A stretch of DNA of 64,000 nucleotides. Source: Anarhynchus alexandrinus. Lineage: Eukaryota > Chordata > Aves > Charadriiformes > Charadriidae. The stretch is from contig VUYV01000229.1 in NCBI GenBank assembly GCA_008711295.1, forward strand, positions 1,034,738 through 1,098,737, given 5' to 3'. The notes under the pieces were generated by a model, which saw only the letters and a list, made by a program, of their open reading frames with translations, searched no databases and was not told the DNA's origin. Shown here piece by piece: positions 25,524 to 39,100 of this stretch. Each line of letters begins with the position of its first letter. Positions within the stretch are counted from its first letter, which is position 1. Both the position numbers and the translations under genes were made by a program.

Positions 25524-28500
25524 ATTTGTGAGGAAGCTGGTTCTTCAAGTAGAGGAAGTGACCCTGGTGGTTTGACAGGTTCAGGTCAGATTTAACCAGT
25601 GACATAAAATTATGCACCAGTCATCATTCTTCAATATATACTCCAGGGAACGAAACAGAATTTAAAACCTGATCCAGAGTACACAAATCTTTCTTTGAGC
25701 CTTCAGACACTACACAAACACACCTGATTTTTTTTCCAGATGTCTTATAATATTGTAAAGTCATAATATTGAACTGTACAAATTCACTCACTGCTGTACA
25801 ATCAGATTTGAACCTTGCATGTACTTCCACAAATAAAATAGGAATGCTCTTGCTGTTACAGATGCTGGAAGTGACTAGATAATGCATTTCACAACCATGC
25901 CAATGGTTATTTTCTTTCACTCATCATCTTTTGTTCCCTGCCCGTTATTTCAGTTGGCAGATGTGGTTTCACAATCCTCTATAATTGTATCTGCTAGCAT
26001 TGCATAGCTGAAAGTTCCTCCCAAGAGCATCTTTAGATATTTCTTATGTCCACTGCAGGTCTGTTTCCCATTAGTTATTTTCTTACAGAATAATTTCTTC
26101 AGTAAATACATCTTATCCAACTGTAGAAGGCAACCTCCTTATCTAAGTGTGATAGAAACACATTCCCTTTTCAGCTTCTGGCTAGCCTGGCACAAAAATG
26201 AAGTGACCGTGCTACTTAGTAAGAGCTCAACTAATCTTACTGCAGATGTTTCTGTATTTTATCTTTCTATAATATTTGTTCACATTCCTGCAGGGGTTGA
26301 TCAGAGAAGAAACTATCAGAGGGCTTTCCTCCCAAAGGGACAAAAGGAGCAGAATGACGTTGAATACGCTGGATCAGATTAGTTTATTGGCCAGTAAATG
26401 CAGATCTACCTATAAATTGATTTAAAACATTAAGAAATTCTCCAGGTGTTTTGACAGCGGGTGTGAATGATACATCATAGATGTCAGAACAGATCCAGTA
26501 ATTCCTTCAAAATGTTTTTTCCACAAAACAGGCATTTTTACTCAAATATTTTTTTTTATTTTCCCCTGACCCGATAAAAAGTCTAATCAACTATCTATAC
26601 TATCAACTATCACAACTATCACTGTCTAATCAACATTTAACATTTTCCCCACCACTTAGTAAAAGTATTTGTAATTCACTTCAAGCAATCAGTTGTATTC
26701 ATAATAAAAAGTTCAGTTTCTGTTGCTAGAAATATTTTGAAACTCCATGCATATATAAACAGCAAGCAAAAGTAAATAATTGCTGCAAATACAATGAGAA
26801 ATTGCTAAAATTTAGAGACTTTCCTAAAAACTAATTTGATTTCTCAGTCTTGTTAGAATCCTCACAAACACTAATCTACAGCTGGTAGTCAACTGTTCCT
26901 TCACTTGTAGGTTATTAAAGATGGGTATAAAAGTCTAAAACAAATGTGGAAATGCTATTAAAATGGAAATTTTAAAAAAATACTGCTGAAACTTTATTTT
27001 TCCAACATATAATTAGGACTACAAGAAAGAGGGTTTTACTAATTTATATTTGAATAGGAACCTATTTCTTAAATAGTTTACAGTAATCTGGATACCAGTC
27101 TCCTGTTTTGTATTGCTAACATATACTGTAAGAAGTAGTAGGAGGATAAACACCTATATACCCCACCAAGTTTTTATATGCATGCTGTATTATTTTCCAC
27201 TTCACTTTTCTTAGCTAGATTTGTATTTAGGATCTTAAGAACACCAAAAAATTTCTGATCTCTGTAAGGAAGAGGTAAGGTAGAAGAATAATATTTAGAA
27301 TCATTAAAGGGAAATCTTACATTTGCTCATCCCATCCCACTCTGCTTCTTGTATCACGTGATTAAAAAACTAGTCTTAATTACAGAATGACATTCAGATG
27401 AGTTTTCAGTATGTTTCCCCTCTTCATTTGGTGTACGCAGTGTGCAGAGGAAAGATTCTGCCCAGTCAGTACCTATTAGATTCTCTGGTTACTGTAGGAC
27501 TCCTTTTCTCATTCTCATAATAACAATCAGGAACTAAACGTGTAGAACCACTGGATTTCTCGTTAGAAAAATTTGGAACTTATACGTAGGTTCTTTTCTA
27601 AATTAGAGGTGAAAAAAAACCACAAACAAAAGAAATGTGCACAGAATCTGCCTCACGTGAATTACTGTAGCTAGACCAAAGGAAGTTATTTTTCTAACTT
27701 TAAAAGTATTTACATTTTTCCTTAACTAGTTTAAAATATACCCATCATTCCTTGCAAAGTATACTTAAAAATGAAAGCATTATAAATTTATTTTTACAGA
27801 TAATGTGCAATCACATTTATAAGGCTCTCAAAGTATTAATTAAAATTTAATAACGTTTCTTGAAAAGGGTGGTAGGTTCTTTTATATACATCAAAAAGTT
27901 CATTTAAAAAATCCTCCTCTTTTGCAAGAAAAATCATTTCATCAAAAAGCATCAACCAGGTGTAACAATAAACCATTCTTGTGATTTACATCCTTCCATT
28001 CAGAGAAGAAAATTCACTACATCATAACAAAACCAGTTGCCCATTCCAGGGCAGCAGCTGTACTGAACTCTATTACAGCATTGGTTATGGGAATGCCTCC
28101 TGTCAAACAAGTGGGAAGAGTAGCTGGGGTACAATCCAACAGCATCCAGTCCGGGAAATACAGATATGCACTGACATTTGGAAAAGCTACCCAGCAGTGA
28201 TATTACAACTGAGATGAGTAGTATAACCCACTTCTCAATCCTCTAGTCAATTGGAGCTGTCAAGTGGCACCTTGTACTTCACTAATGTGAAACTCTCAAG
28301 AATGTCCAACAGTTGGGTGCTGTCAAGTATTTTGCTGAAATCTAAAGTCCTTAAGCAAGAAAGCTTAATAGGATATGTATGAAAATCATGCAAAGCATTA
28401 CTAAGGATGTGACAAATCATATGATAGGAATAGCTTCAAAGCCCAGCAGCATGTGCCAATCTGTGCCCTGATTACTGATTAACATTCAGAAACATTTCAG

Positions 28501-29434
28501 AGAGAAGCCTGACTCTGGACAGGATTGGAAGTGATATATGTTATGTGAGAGGTACATTCATTTTCATAAGTGACTCTTCAGAGACTTTTGGTAATTCCCA
28601 GAGGGACCTCCCTCTAATGATTTAACAAAGTGATCAAGGATCAAGGCACCTAGAATTCATGAACAGCATGACACTGCCTCCCTTTCATGTCTGACATCCT
28701 AAGGACAAAGAAACTATGAAAGGTTCAAAGCCGTAACAAAACTGAGAGTTGTTAAAATACAGCACTGTAGTGGTAATGATGGCAGTTACAAAGGAATTAG
28801 TCTGAACTCAGCAAAACTTTCCATAAAACAAATTATTCCAGAAAAATTACTCTCTAACATCCTTCGGTATAAATCAACGATACCTTTTACACATGTCTTA
28901 TATTCTTCTACTATAGGTCCACTAACATAGCAGCATATTAGTTGGACTATTATCATTTGATACTCAGATCACTGGGGCAACTTTTACATCAATTCCTTTT
29001 GTTAAGCGTTGCCTATAAGACCGCCTAGCTATTCTCAGGTGCCGCTGGTGTCTGCTTTCTTTAGGTTACATTCACATTTAGGTAACATTCAGCATAAACT
29101 GGTGCAGTGTCATGACAAAGAAAAGACAGCACTCTATTATGTATCCCAGACAGCACACTATTCAGTATCCCAGAATGCTGTAAGAGAGGAGCAGCGTGCT
29201 GTACTGGGTGTGGTTTACTATGAAGTCCTGTCATTTTTGGTAGAATATTTCCAACTGCTAAAGAACTCTCTATACATTCATAAATACAAAGATAAAGAAA
29301 GCATGGACTGGTACATATAAAAAGAGACTAATGGGACAAGAAGCCAGTGGCAAAATAACACTAATACTGTATGAGCTTCTTGTGAACAAAGTAGACACAA
29401 ATACAAAAAAGGAGGAAATAAAGCAGACAGGGAT

Positions 29435-29435
29435 N
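29435..29435. other. ambiguous base (N)
   Basis: Single N within a locally repetitive stretch of AAAGGATCC-like units. Four more isolated Ns occur at 37821, 53007, 55379 and 58348. These look like unresolved consensus calls rather than scaffold gaps. Confidence 0.95.
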
Positions 29436-31629
29436 AAAGGATCCCTAAAGATCCTAAAGGATGCTAAAAGTCCATATGTTACCATAAGAAAAATTCTTCG
29501 CAGAGATCAGCATCTGGGGCCAGCAGATGCCAGGTTTGCCTAATGAGAGGCCACAGCAGTTAAGAAGATTGTGACAGGTTGAAGGGCAACAGAAATGGAC
29601 TGATTCCTGCATACAGTCCACAGCAGCAAAATGCAGATCTATATGGGAAAGTTATTGCCAGAGCAGATAAGATCATGATGACCATCTTAATTTTAAAAGA
29701 ATGAAAGGGAAGTAACTTTAAAAAGCTTAACTACCAGACAGGTGTTTACAACTCCCATATACTGCAATCTCAATTTGTTAGCAACGCAATATTTGTGTAT
29801 GATAATTAAGCATAATTTTTTTTGTCACGTATGGAATTGAATCCTAAACTCCTTTCCCTCATTCATATTAATTCACAGTTACTAAAATCAAGTTCACTGA
29901 CTTCAGTGTGAAGTTTGCCCAAATGCTGTTTCAAATCCTTTCTTTTTAGTCTTAAAGGCATTTTTTTCCTTTTTACTCGTGCTCATTTGCCTAATTAAAC
30001 TGCTTTGGTTGTTGAGAAGGCGAGAATATGTTTCAGCAAGTCAGGATACATTTCCTTGAGGAACAGGAATTCTGGGAGTTCTTGTTCTATTAATTGATCC
30101 ATTTATGTAAGTACAAGAAATATCAGATAAATACGCACTGAGCAGTATATAATTTGTTTGCAAAATAGGTAAATGTAGCTTAACCTAACTCAACTGAAGT
30201 CTATGGAAAGCACTGACAGTGGCCTCTATTAGAGTGCCTTAGGATTCTGCACTGAAGCTGTAAGATCCAAGGGGCAATTACTAAGGAAAGAAACCAATAA
30301 ATTACGTGAACTGAAATACGTGTGGTCTGCCTGCTGTTATGAATGTTTTTCAAAACATTATTTGAAATGCTGCCTTGAGGGAACTCTGATCAGTTCAATA
30401 TATTTCATAGCACCTTAGCAAGCAAGTTCCATGCCAAGCATCGAATATTTTTTCTAGTAAAAAAACCCAGCTGCTTAATATTACTAACATTGAGTGTGGA
30501 AATGAGGTTCAGGTAAGCATTACAAAATTAGACTCTGACTCAATATATTATAAAATATATATTTAAATAGAATGTAAACTCTTTTTAACAAAGATGAGAC
30601 ACTTGTGAACAGATGAAGAGTCTAGCCTCTGATATTTTATTCATATTTTAATAATATTGCTGTTTGTCTTCTCTCCCATCTAAGAGAGGTTTATACCTGG
30701 AATTGCCATCAAGACAGCTAAGAAGCATTTCAAACTACATTCAGGTTTGGACTTTCTCAAAAGTCTTTGGTATTTGAACATAGTGTTTTGTTAAAGGTCC
30801 TCATTGTGCCCAGGAAAAGAGACAGGATCCCAACTCACACTTTTCTCCTTTTACCCTTTATAGGACCTTGCACCATTTTCTAAACAAAGAGTTTCTTACT
30901 TTTCTCAGTGGACTAAGTCCAAATCTCGATGAACACAGGGAAAGAACATTCCTTGTCCTTATTGACCTTTGGATAAGGACCTGTATACCGTGTTGATTGC
31001 AGCTATACTTAGGAATCTTCATTCGCTTTCCATTTTACTCTATAACTATCTTTTCCCTTAATTAATAGGAGTGGCTTGCGAAATGCACAGATCTGGTAAA
31101 AATATTCTATTTGGAAGGCATTGTAAAAATAGGTTTATTTTTAATGTTTTGCCAACTGCGTGGTAGGTTATAAGCAAACCCATAATGTCAAACACTGCAA
31201 GCAATTTTCAGTGAAAACTCTTTCAGTAACCCCCATCTAAAATTTGATTACTGTATTTGGTACATTGATTTAGCAATGAAAGTAATAACAATATCATCAT
31301 TTTAAACTTCCTTGCAGGAGTGTTGTAGAGATACACTTAAGTTCATATTTGTGTAGTTTTCCCTGTCTGCTTTAAATTATGAAATGCATTATTTAAGGAG
31401 AGTGATAACAGCTCTAATTGCAAATAAAAACAGGGTGTATCTTTGAAAAGTGCCCCTGTGAGACGTTACAACTAAACCCAGTACTATAGGAACAGCACAT
31501 AAAACCTGACAGATTATAGAAAAAAGCCCAGTGACAGTTTTCATGGTCTGTTCACTCAATATTGCATTTCTGAAGAAAGTTAAATTTGCTCAGCGAGAAA
31601 CAGAATGTTTACTGTTATTTATGTGTACT

Positions 31630-31720
31630 TAGAAGCTCCTATTACAGACTCTGGCCTTGCTGTGCAAGGTGCTGTACAAATATAACATAAAACTTGCCCA
31701 GCTACAAAGGACGGATGGTG
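31630..31720 (+). repeat. probable old interspersed repeat fragment
   Basis: The sequence GCAAGGTGCTGTACAAATAT and its left flank resemble a widespread sauropsid repeat with the core TGTGCTAGGCGCTGTACAAA. The match is limited to about 60-80 bp. A 13-bp core, GGTGCTGTACAAA, is shared with 9669-9681. The family is not named here because the memory match is partial. Confidence 0.45.
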
Positions 31721-34700
31721 CAGATATTACAAATGTGTTCTGTTTACATTTGTATTGCAATCTTTATTTTAATGTTTTTCAGTTCAGACACTTCTGTCTA
31801 GTACCGCCTACTTCTAACAGTCTGCTGAATTTACCAGTGGTACCAGAACCGCTCACACTGACCAGCTGCGTTTGATCCCACTAACACTTGTTCTGGAGGC
31901 AGAGTAGGGAGGTTTCGCCTCCTATTTAGCTCTGATAACAATCCGTAAGTGTAGCAAACAACGTATTTTCTTCCCTACCCTTCAGAAACAGATTCTAGAG
32001 CACACACTCACTCCTAAGACATACAAAAAGTTAAGAACAACTGACATATTTTGCACCAGATTTAAGGTCAGGTTTTACTGCTGCACAAGCTAGCCAATTT
32101 TGGTTTCAACAGTATTTTAAAAAGTGATAACTATCAAAAATGGGACCAGACTCGATTTATTATGCAGATATTGCTGCCTGATACTTTACCCCCTTTGCCC
32201 CCCATTCATTTCCTTTATCTGACATATACAAGAGTTCAAGACAAAGTTTTATCCTGATAAATGCCTTTTTTTTCTTAAAGCTTTAAACTCAAACTTCCAG
32301 AATGTATGATGAAGTATGCAATGTTCTCAATGCATCTCCCAACTAGTGTGACTGGTGACTTTGCCTTCTGTCTTAGCTGTCTCTCACTCATAAAGCACAA
32401 AAATATAATTAGTATATCAGTCAGCACTCAATGGTACATTCTTTATGTTCATGTAATTTATCTCCAATTTGTCAAAGCTCCTGTCAAATTGCCTATCGCT
32501 ACATGGTGCCTTATTCTAGGTCTGTCCATTGATATGAAAGTCTTGAAACCAGGCAGATGGTTTTGTGAAGTAAAGACTGTTTTGCCTCAAGCAAGAAGCT
32601 TGTAGATTAAAAGAAAGGTTAATTCAAAAATAATTCAAGGTAAAGATAAAAATTTGACAGATGTGTGCAGTTCTTTCACCAATCCCTTTTTCCATCGTGT
32701 CACTACAGTATTTATATATTCTAGATCATACCCATGTGAAAGTGTAAAAAATTTATCATGGGACTGAGAATCTGAAACTAGTTTCTAATCAGCAAAGAAT
32801 ATCCTGGCAACACTGCTAGTCTAAATTCCCTTAGCCCATAGGCCAGGAATAACCCCAGCAGCTCTGCTTTCAAAGTCCTATGAGCAGATATTGTAGAGAC
32901 TTCGTGATATAGATTATCTGGTTTGGCAGTACCACATTTCGCTTATGTGGAATGTCAGTGTAGGCTTATGAAATGATCTTTAAAAAGCAAATTAATTTTT
33001 AGAAAAATGCTATCTTGTAAAGGAATGTAAGCCGCCTGGTTTCAAAAGAGTAGTGAACAGAACAATCAACTTTTTAACGTAAAACAGGCAGATACAAAGT
33101 TCTACATATGTAATTAAAAAAACCTTGCAAGATGTCTTGTGCCTGTCTATTTTTGGTCAAAAGGAAAAGAAGCAACCGATATTCTAATAGAGTAACAAAT
33201 CAAAATAATATTCCAAATTTGCCCTACCAGCTGTGTCCCACTCATGCTCAAGGGACCAATATAACTATTTATGATTTAAAAGCATATCTTAAACTAAGGC
33301 TTTATTTTAGTTAAAAAAAAAAAAAAAGGCATTAAATGCGTGGTTGCAATGGGAAGTTATGAATGAGCTTTACAGAGTTTGTAGGTTTGGTTTAAATAAA
33401 TATCCACATCTGGCAGTTAACTATAGGACCATCATGCAAGAAGAGACTTTATTTAGATGCAAGATAAACATTTTTGAGATAACTGGATCTTGGATGTTCA
33501 AAAAAGAAAAAAATTCTCTACTTCCTGCTGTTAGATGGCTCGGAAATGTCTTCAACACAGCCTTTTCCATGGCATTTTGGCATTATTTTAGAAGTGGTTT
33601 ATATGTCTATAGTTCTATTTTAGAATTGTCTCAAATAAACCAAACAACACTTCAAAACAAGATAATTTGTGACATATGTTCTTTGTGATTATGCCTCAGT
33701 TTTAACTACAATGATTTTAACACAGCAAAACCAAAGTTTTTTGACAATGCTTTCTTGAGTTATATCTCAGGTTTCATACTGTTTTGCCTCAGGAAAAGGA
33801 CATGACTTGTACCACATCCTTTTCACTACAAACAGTTGAGGCCTAGGTTTTTAGAACTGTTGAGCAGGGTTGCTCCCAGCTTTGCAATGCCTACCAGGTT
33901 TATCCACTGTCTATGGCATCACAGCAGCTTATATGTAAAAATTGGAGCTGGGGTAAAACGCTGTTTGCCCACCCAGTTTACGTGTTGGTATCCAGCCTGC
34001 CAGAGAGCACAGGGCAGGGGTTAAGGACAGGCAGGAAACTCACTTTGGATTTGGCTCAAGCCACTCAGCTCTAAAATCTTAGACCTAAACTCAAGCACAG
34101 CTATGAAAAAGAGACACACCCAAAGGAGCCAAAGCTTTCTATTCAGAAGTGATGAATTTTCCTAGAGTTTCGCTGTCTTAGCTCTGCAAGCCACATTTTG
34201 TAATGCTGAACAAAGCAATAAGTAAATACCTTTGCAAATCAGGGCTTCAGAACTGAAACAGGCCTGAGACTGCTGCCTTGCTAAATCTATGAAAGATTTG
34301 TAAGCCTTCATCCCTCTCCTTCCCTTCTGACCATGAAAACTATTCTTATTCAATTGCAATATACTGAAGTTCCTCCACTTGTCTCAGTTTCATTCATATC
34401 GCTGTCATACGATTGCTAGGTGACTTTCGTAGCACAGATTTTGGGACTAGGTTCTACCATTTCATGCCAGAAGATGATTTTTGAACTCCAGTGTTTTCAG
34501 AGGTTGTTTCTGCAGTCAGGCATATCTAATGGTAGCTATTCTGAACCAGTCAACATCTGTTTCAGTACTTTATCAGCCACTCATACTGTCCCCCGTTCTT
34601 GTTTTCTCTTGGTGTCATTTTATAGGATATTTTCTCAATTTTACTTTTACAAATGTTACCCTGATTGAGACTATAAGTGAACATGTGCAATCGGCAATGT

Positions 34701-34894
34701 CACTAAGCTGCAATGTTTCATCCCATTTACCAAGGTTAATATTCAAGGTTTCATGCAACAGAGCCATGACTTCTGTAGCTTTAAGAAAGCTGCCCATGCT
34801 AACCTTAGTTTTCCCTTTCAGCATGACTTCTAATTTGATCAAACCCTGTAAGTATCTAGTGTGAAACAGATGGTGTGTGTTTGGGAAAGTTTAA

Positions 34895-35040
34895 AAAGGG
34901 AGCATAATATACTCCCTTTGGCGGGCGACTCTGAAATGCATCTGTTCTCTCTGCAGCGAGGCTCTTCTCCCTACTGCAGGCAGGCGCTGTGAAAGCCTCC
35001 ACGCACAGCACTCGCCGTGTGCCGTCTGAATCACACTGTT
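34895..35040. other. 8-bp inverted repeat followed by a CpG-richer patch
   Basis: AAAGGGAG at 34895-34902 and CTCCCTTT at 34912-34919 are exact reverse complements around a 9-base AT spacer. The next 120 bp hold about nine CpGs, well above the local background. A pyrimidine tract ending CTGCAG near 34955 looks like a splice acceptor, but no recognisable coding sequence follows. Confidence 0.4.
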
Positions 35041-35477
35041 CATATTACTTTCGAGTCCCAGGTCCCTTTTCAACCGAATACTAATCAAGGTGGGGGTTTT
35101 TTGATAAAGGACAAGCATTGACAAAATTAGGACTAGACTTTGAGAAAAGCATTTCATTCATGACCTCAGGATTCAGGTCTAGAAACTTTCAAGATATTCA
35201 GTCTGAAAAACACTAATTAAAAGTACCATCAGGTTTTATGTCAAGGGTATACAGCCCGTGGCCCACGCAGCAGTGCCAGTCCATGGGCAGACCCTGAACA
35301 GCAGCAGGGCAAGGAGCAGGTAGATGTAGCATCTCTGGGAGTTAGCAGGTCCCACCTTGTGACTTCCACCAAAAGCTGAGTTCAGCAAGAACAAGGAGCT
35401 AAACAGAGGCACCAGTCATCAGACTGAGAGGCAACCCCACGCTGGGTGCCATGAAGCACATGTCAACTTCTCATTTT

Positions 35478-35489
35478 GGGGGGGGGGGG
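35478..35489 (+). repeat. poly(G) run of 12
   Basis: Twelve consecutive G residues, a length that is often miscalled in assemblies. Confidence 0.85.
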
Positions 35490-35750
35490 AGCACACTACA
35501 GCTGGGCATTCCACCTTTAAAAAGTTGAAGCTCCAATTACAATGGTAAGAAAATTATTCATTATTTCTTAGCTCAAAAAGGTAATGACTATGAGCTTGCC
35601 CTGGGGTCCAGGGCAGAGGGCAGCAGTGGGAATCAGGTCATTCACTGGGTTAAATCAACACTCACACTGACATTGATTTGGGTTCCTTTGTATCGTTAAT
35701 CAGACAAATATGGTTTTAAAACTTAACCCCACACACACAGCATCAGTGCA

Positions 35751-35774
35751 ATGTTGGCTTAAATGTTGGCTTAA
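35751..35774 (+). repeat. 12-bp tandem duplication
   Basis: ATGTTGGCTTAA occurs twice in immediate succession without mismatch. A perfect copy inside otherwise unique DNA suggests a recent slippage event. Confidence 0.9.
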
Positions 35775-36127
35775 ACTGCCAACAGAAACATTTTGTGTGC
35801 CCAGTCAGACAGATAGGTATGTCTGTAACGATTAAGCGTTAATGAAATTACTAGTCAAGAACACTACGAACATTTCATCAATAATCACCTTTGCATTAAA
35901 ATACTGATGAATCACAAGCGATAGTTTTTGGTTATCCAGACCTAGTGTTTGCTGCACAGACACTACCTTTATGGAGAAACGGTAACTGTGATTCCAATTT
36001 CACTTCCCGGGAAACAATACACAGATCAGGAAATAGAGTCCAAGCCAGAACAAGAGACTAGCAAAAAGTTAATGAAGTACTCTGCATCCAGAATGCTGTT
36101 CATCCTGTGCAACCTCTCTCCCTAGAA

Positions 36128-36144
36128 TTTTTTTTTTTTTTTTT
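36128..36144 (+). repeat. poly(T) run of 17
   Basis: Seventeen T followed by CCTTCCAG. The arrangement is like a polypyrimidine tract plus AG acceptor, but the frame after it closes within about 20 codons and matches nothing known. Confidence 0.8.
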
Positions 36145-39100
36145 CCTTCCAGGGACTCTATGCTAATTGTGTGAGGAAGTCGCTTGGACCCCGGATTCAT
36201 CTATTTTATTCCTGATATTTTTAGGGCTTATTTTTATCAACAATTGCCCACTGGGCAAACAAGACAGACTTAGGCATCTGTTTATCAGCAAAGCAACTTC
36301 ATGTACTGACACTGAAAAAAATCTTAATTCAACTAAATGTTTTGGGCCTTTCAGTGTAATATTTTTTTAAGAAGTGAATCATTACAATATTCTGTGAGAT
36401 TGCAAATATATGATTGTATTTTTGAACTCTGCTAGTTCTAGTAACTTATTTTTATTTCCAACATTTCAAATTGTTTTTTTCATTTCTTACATTCCAACCA
36501 AAGGTAGAGAAACTGAAAGCCAAATCTCAGCAGCACTTCAGAGTAGTAATAATCTTGTGAAATGACCTCTTGGTTACAGTATTCCCCAAATACCATTTTT
36601 CAAAAGTCACTTTTTAAGGTAATATAAAAATTTAATTAAAGTTAATAAAGTGCTTTGAGACTGCTAGATTAAAACAAAAGATACAGTCAATGAAAAAATT
36701 TATTTGATACTGCAGTGTTCAAAAACATTAACAGACAAGGAGGAAAGTTCCATTCTGAAAATTCAGAAGAACAGTGTCTGTCTTTATTTAGTCGACACAG
36801 TTTTTGTTTTCCTCTTCAACTTGCAGGATAAAGGGTTAGCCATGAGATGCACAGCTGTTAGTCAGATATGTATCGTATAAACCAACCTTCATAGAAAGCA
36901 GTTGCCTGTTCTACAAATACTGTTTCATTAATCAGAATGATTAAGCATTCTATATTATCACTTCTTAAAAGCATAAAGCAATTAAAAAGTAATAGGACAT
37001 TCTGGAAAATGGAATTCTGCACTACATACTGTAAACCCCAGTCTCACTTGTTATAAATACTTAAACAGAAAAAAAAACCTTTATTATTTAAAGGCAAATA
37101 AAACTATGCTTCTCTCTCAAACTGGAAAGTCCCAAAGGCTTTATATTCTAAAGTCTTTTGGAGGAAAGACTTTTCCAATTTATTTTCAAAATAGAAATCA
37201 GCAGGACAAAGGACTAAAGGGTCCCCATGGAATGAAAGTGTGGGAATGATCTTCCCTTTCTCTCTACTCAGATTTGTTTAACTACAAAATTGTAAAACAT
37301 TTGGCCACGATGGGGAAGAATCAACTTAGCTAACATCTTGCTGTCTGTGACCTTGTGGTTAGTATAAAACAAGACAAAATTAATTTAATACTTTTAGGTA
37401 ACTATATTCAAATACAAGAATGGCAGGATTTCATCAAACTAGAACATATAATCAAATACATTAATCACAGCTGATTCTTCAGTCATCTGCACTAGCACTA
37501 AAACAACTGCTTACCTTTGACAGCAAAGACAGAGGTGGAGGGAGGCCCAGGGTTCTCCATCTGCAGCTGGGGATGCATCACCTCAACAAGGTCCCATGAG
37601 GGCAACAGACCCACTAAACAGCCCGTGCCTCACCTGCAAACTAACATCACTGCCCCTCTCCTCTCACAGGGCTTAGTACATGGGCAAACCTTGCAATACA
37701 CAGCCGATAGAGTATGATGTCTCAGAGACAAGAAAGCTGAGCGGTTTCCGCACTATCAGTACTAGCAGAAGGGCAGGAGTTGACCAGTAACCAAGGATCC
37801 AAAAACTAAATCTTCCCTCANAGAAACCAAAACAAAAACCACACACAATAAAGGTTTCAAGTTTTGCTTGAATTTTTAAACTATTTCTTGCATAAATACA
37901 ATCACATCAAGTGAGAAAACTTACTGCAATTGTCAACAATCAAAATTCAGTATACCCTCTATAAAATCACATTTGAATAGATGGATATTCTTGCACCTAC
38001 TCAGTGGTCTGGGATTGATTTCATTAGGGTTATTCATGTAAGAACTGCAAAGTGTGATCACTTGTTTGGAAGTATAAAATGGTGACTGTCTTAAACCTTC
38101 AGGTAAAGTTAGGAACAAACAAGAACTATATTTTCCCATTAAACATCATAAGCAACCCTGATAATAAAGATCTAGGTAATAAAAAGATCACTATAACATA
38201 CGGATTAGACTCCACCGTTAAAAATGACTTTTGCATAAAATGAGACACATGTAAACATTAGTTTTCTAATGAATACCATGATGAAATTGATACAGCTTTG
38301 CCATTTTACTAGAGCTTCTTTCAAGCATTTATTGTTTGCTTGCCACAAAGGAATACTAGTGAGCTTGTAAGTGACTGAATCATCTGATCCAGCAGTGTAA
38401 AACCAAGTATGCAATCTTCTGGTGAAATGCTGCACCTCCAATCAAAGCCAGCAGAGTAGAACAGCAGGCGCATTTTATTTACAGGTTTAGATGTTTATCA
38501 GTAAGTCTCAGTTATGTGACTGATGCTCAGTGTTACTCATGAATGATACTAACAAACCTCTTAATACACTAGTTTTAAAAGTCAAATGCACAAGGAATGT
38601 ATTTGTAGCTGCAGTTTTACTAGTCACAGAACAAATTGCATAATTTGTAAAATCCATGGCAAAATGTTTCTTTCAAACAGTAATATATAGACACAATCTG
38701 AATATAATTTCATTTTAATTTACAGCTGCAATAGTAAGCCATATATGAAGTTTATTAATCTCTGCCATATTTCTATGAGTTCCAAAGGTAGACTTCACTT
38801 TTGCAAACATATGACACAACTGTAGAATAAAAGCAAATCTCAGCTTTGTACATATGAGCAGTATCCAAGAAAAAATAATCACGGAAGCAGAAAAAAAACC
38901 CCACACACATTAAAAAAAAATCACATTTAAAATGTAAAAACATCTACAGCACATACTAAACCTTTAAACACTCTAGATAATTACATAGCATTTGAATGCT
39001 GATTATTAATTGATTATTAATTTGCATTCTTTGCTTTGCATGTAGCTAAAAACAACTGGCATTAAAACCAGAGCTAAACCCAAGCAAATAGATGTTCTGT

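Larger units (their letters stand above)
23231..31629. other. unique noncoding DNA
   Basis: Over 8 kb without a recognisable gene or firm transposon. Frames reach 115 codons (25228-25575, which runs through a T-rich tract) but match nothing known. Two places, about 24.9-25.07 kb and 28.22-28.36 kb, weakly recall antisense CR1 reverse-transcriptase sequence but are too decayed to call. A T/G-rich tract lies at 25470-25530 and a short imperfect repeat of ACTATCA-like units at 26588-26625. Confidence 0.5.
31721..36127. other. unique noncoding DNA
   Basis: No gene recognised. Frames of 114 codons (33344-33688) and 127 codons (34481-34864) match nothing and lack convincing splice contexts. The region includes a run of 15 A at 33313-33327, an inverted repeat with a CpG-richer patch at 34895-35040, a run of 12 G at 35478-35489, and a 12-bp tandem duplication at 35751-35774. 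Confidence 0.5.

Noticed and set aside
28225..28360. Possible CR1/L2-like antisense stretch around GTCAAGTATTTTGCTGAAAT
   Set aside because: One block resembles the antisense of the reverse-transcriptase KAFD region, but neighbouring blocks do not match.
35925..35940. TTTTTGGTTATCCAGA, resembling mature miR-9
   Set aside because: The mature sequence differs at several bases and no complementary arm lies at hairpin distance.
36120..36240. Polypyrimidine tract plus CAG resembling a splice acceptor
   Set aside because: The frame that follows closes in about 20 codons with no known protein and no clear donor. Long T runs often precede AG by chance.
36633..36670. AAAGTGCTTTGAGA, similar to the MIR/L2 3' end
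   Set aside because: The single short word is not supported by any upstream SINE core.
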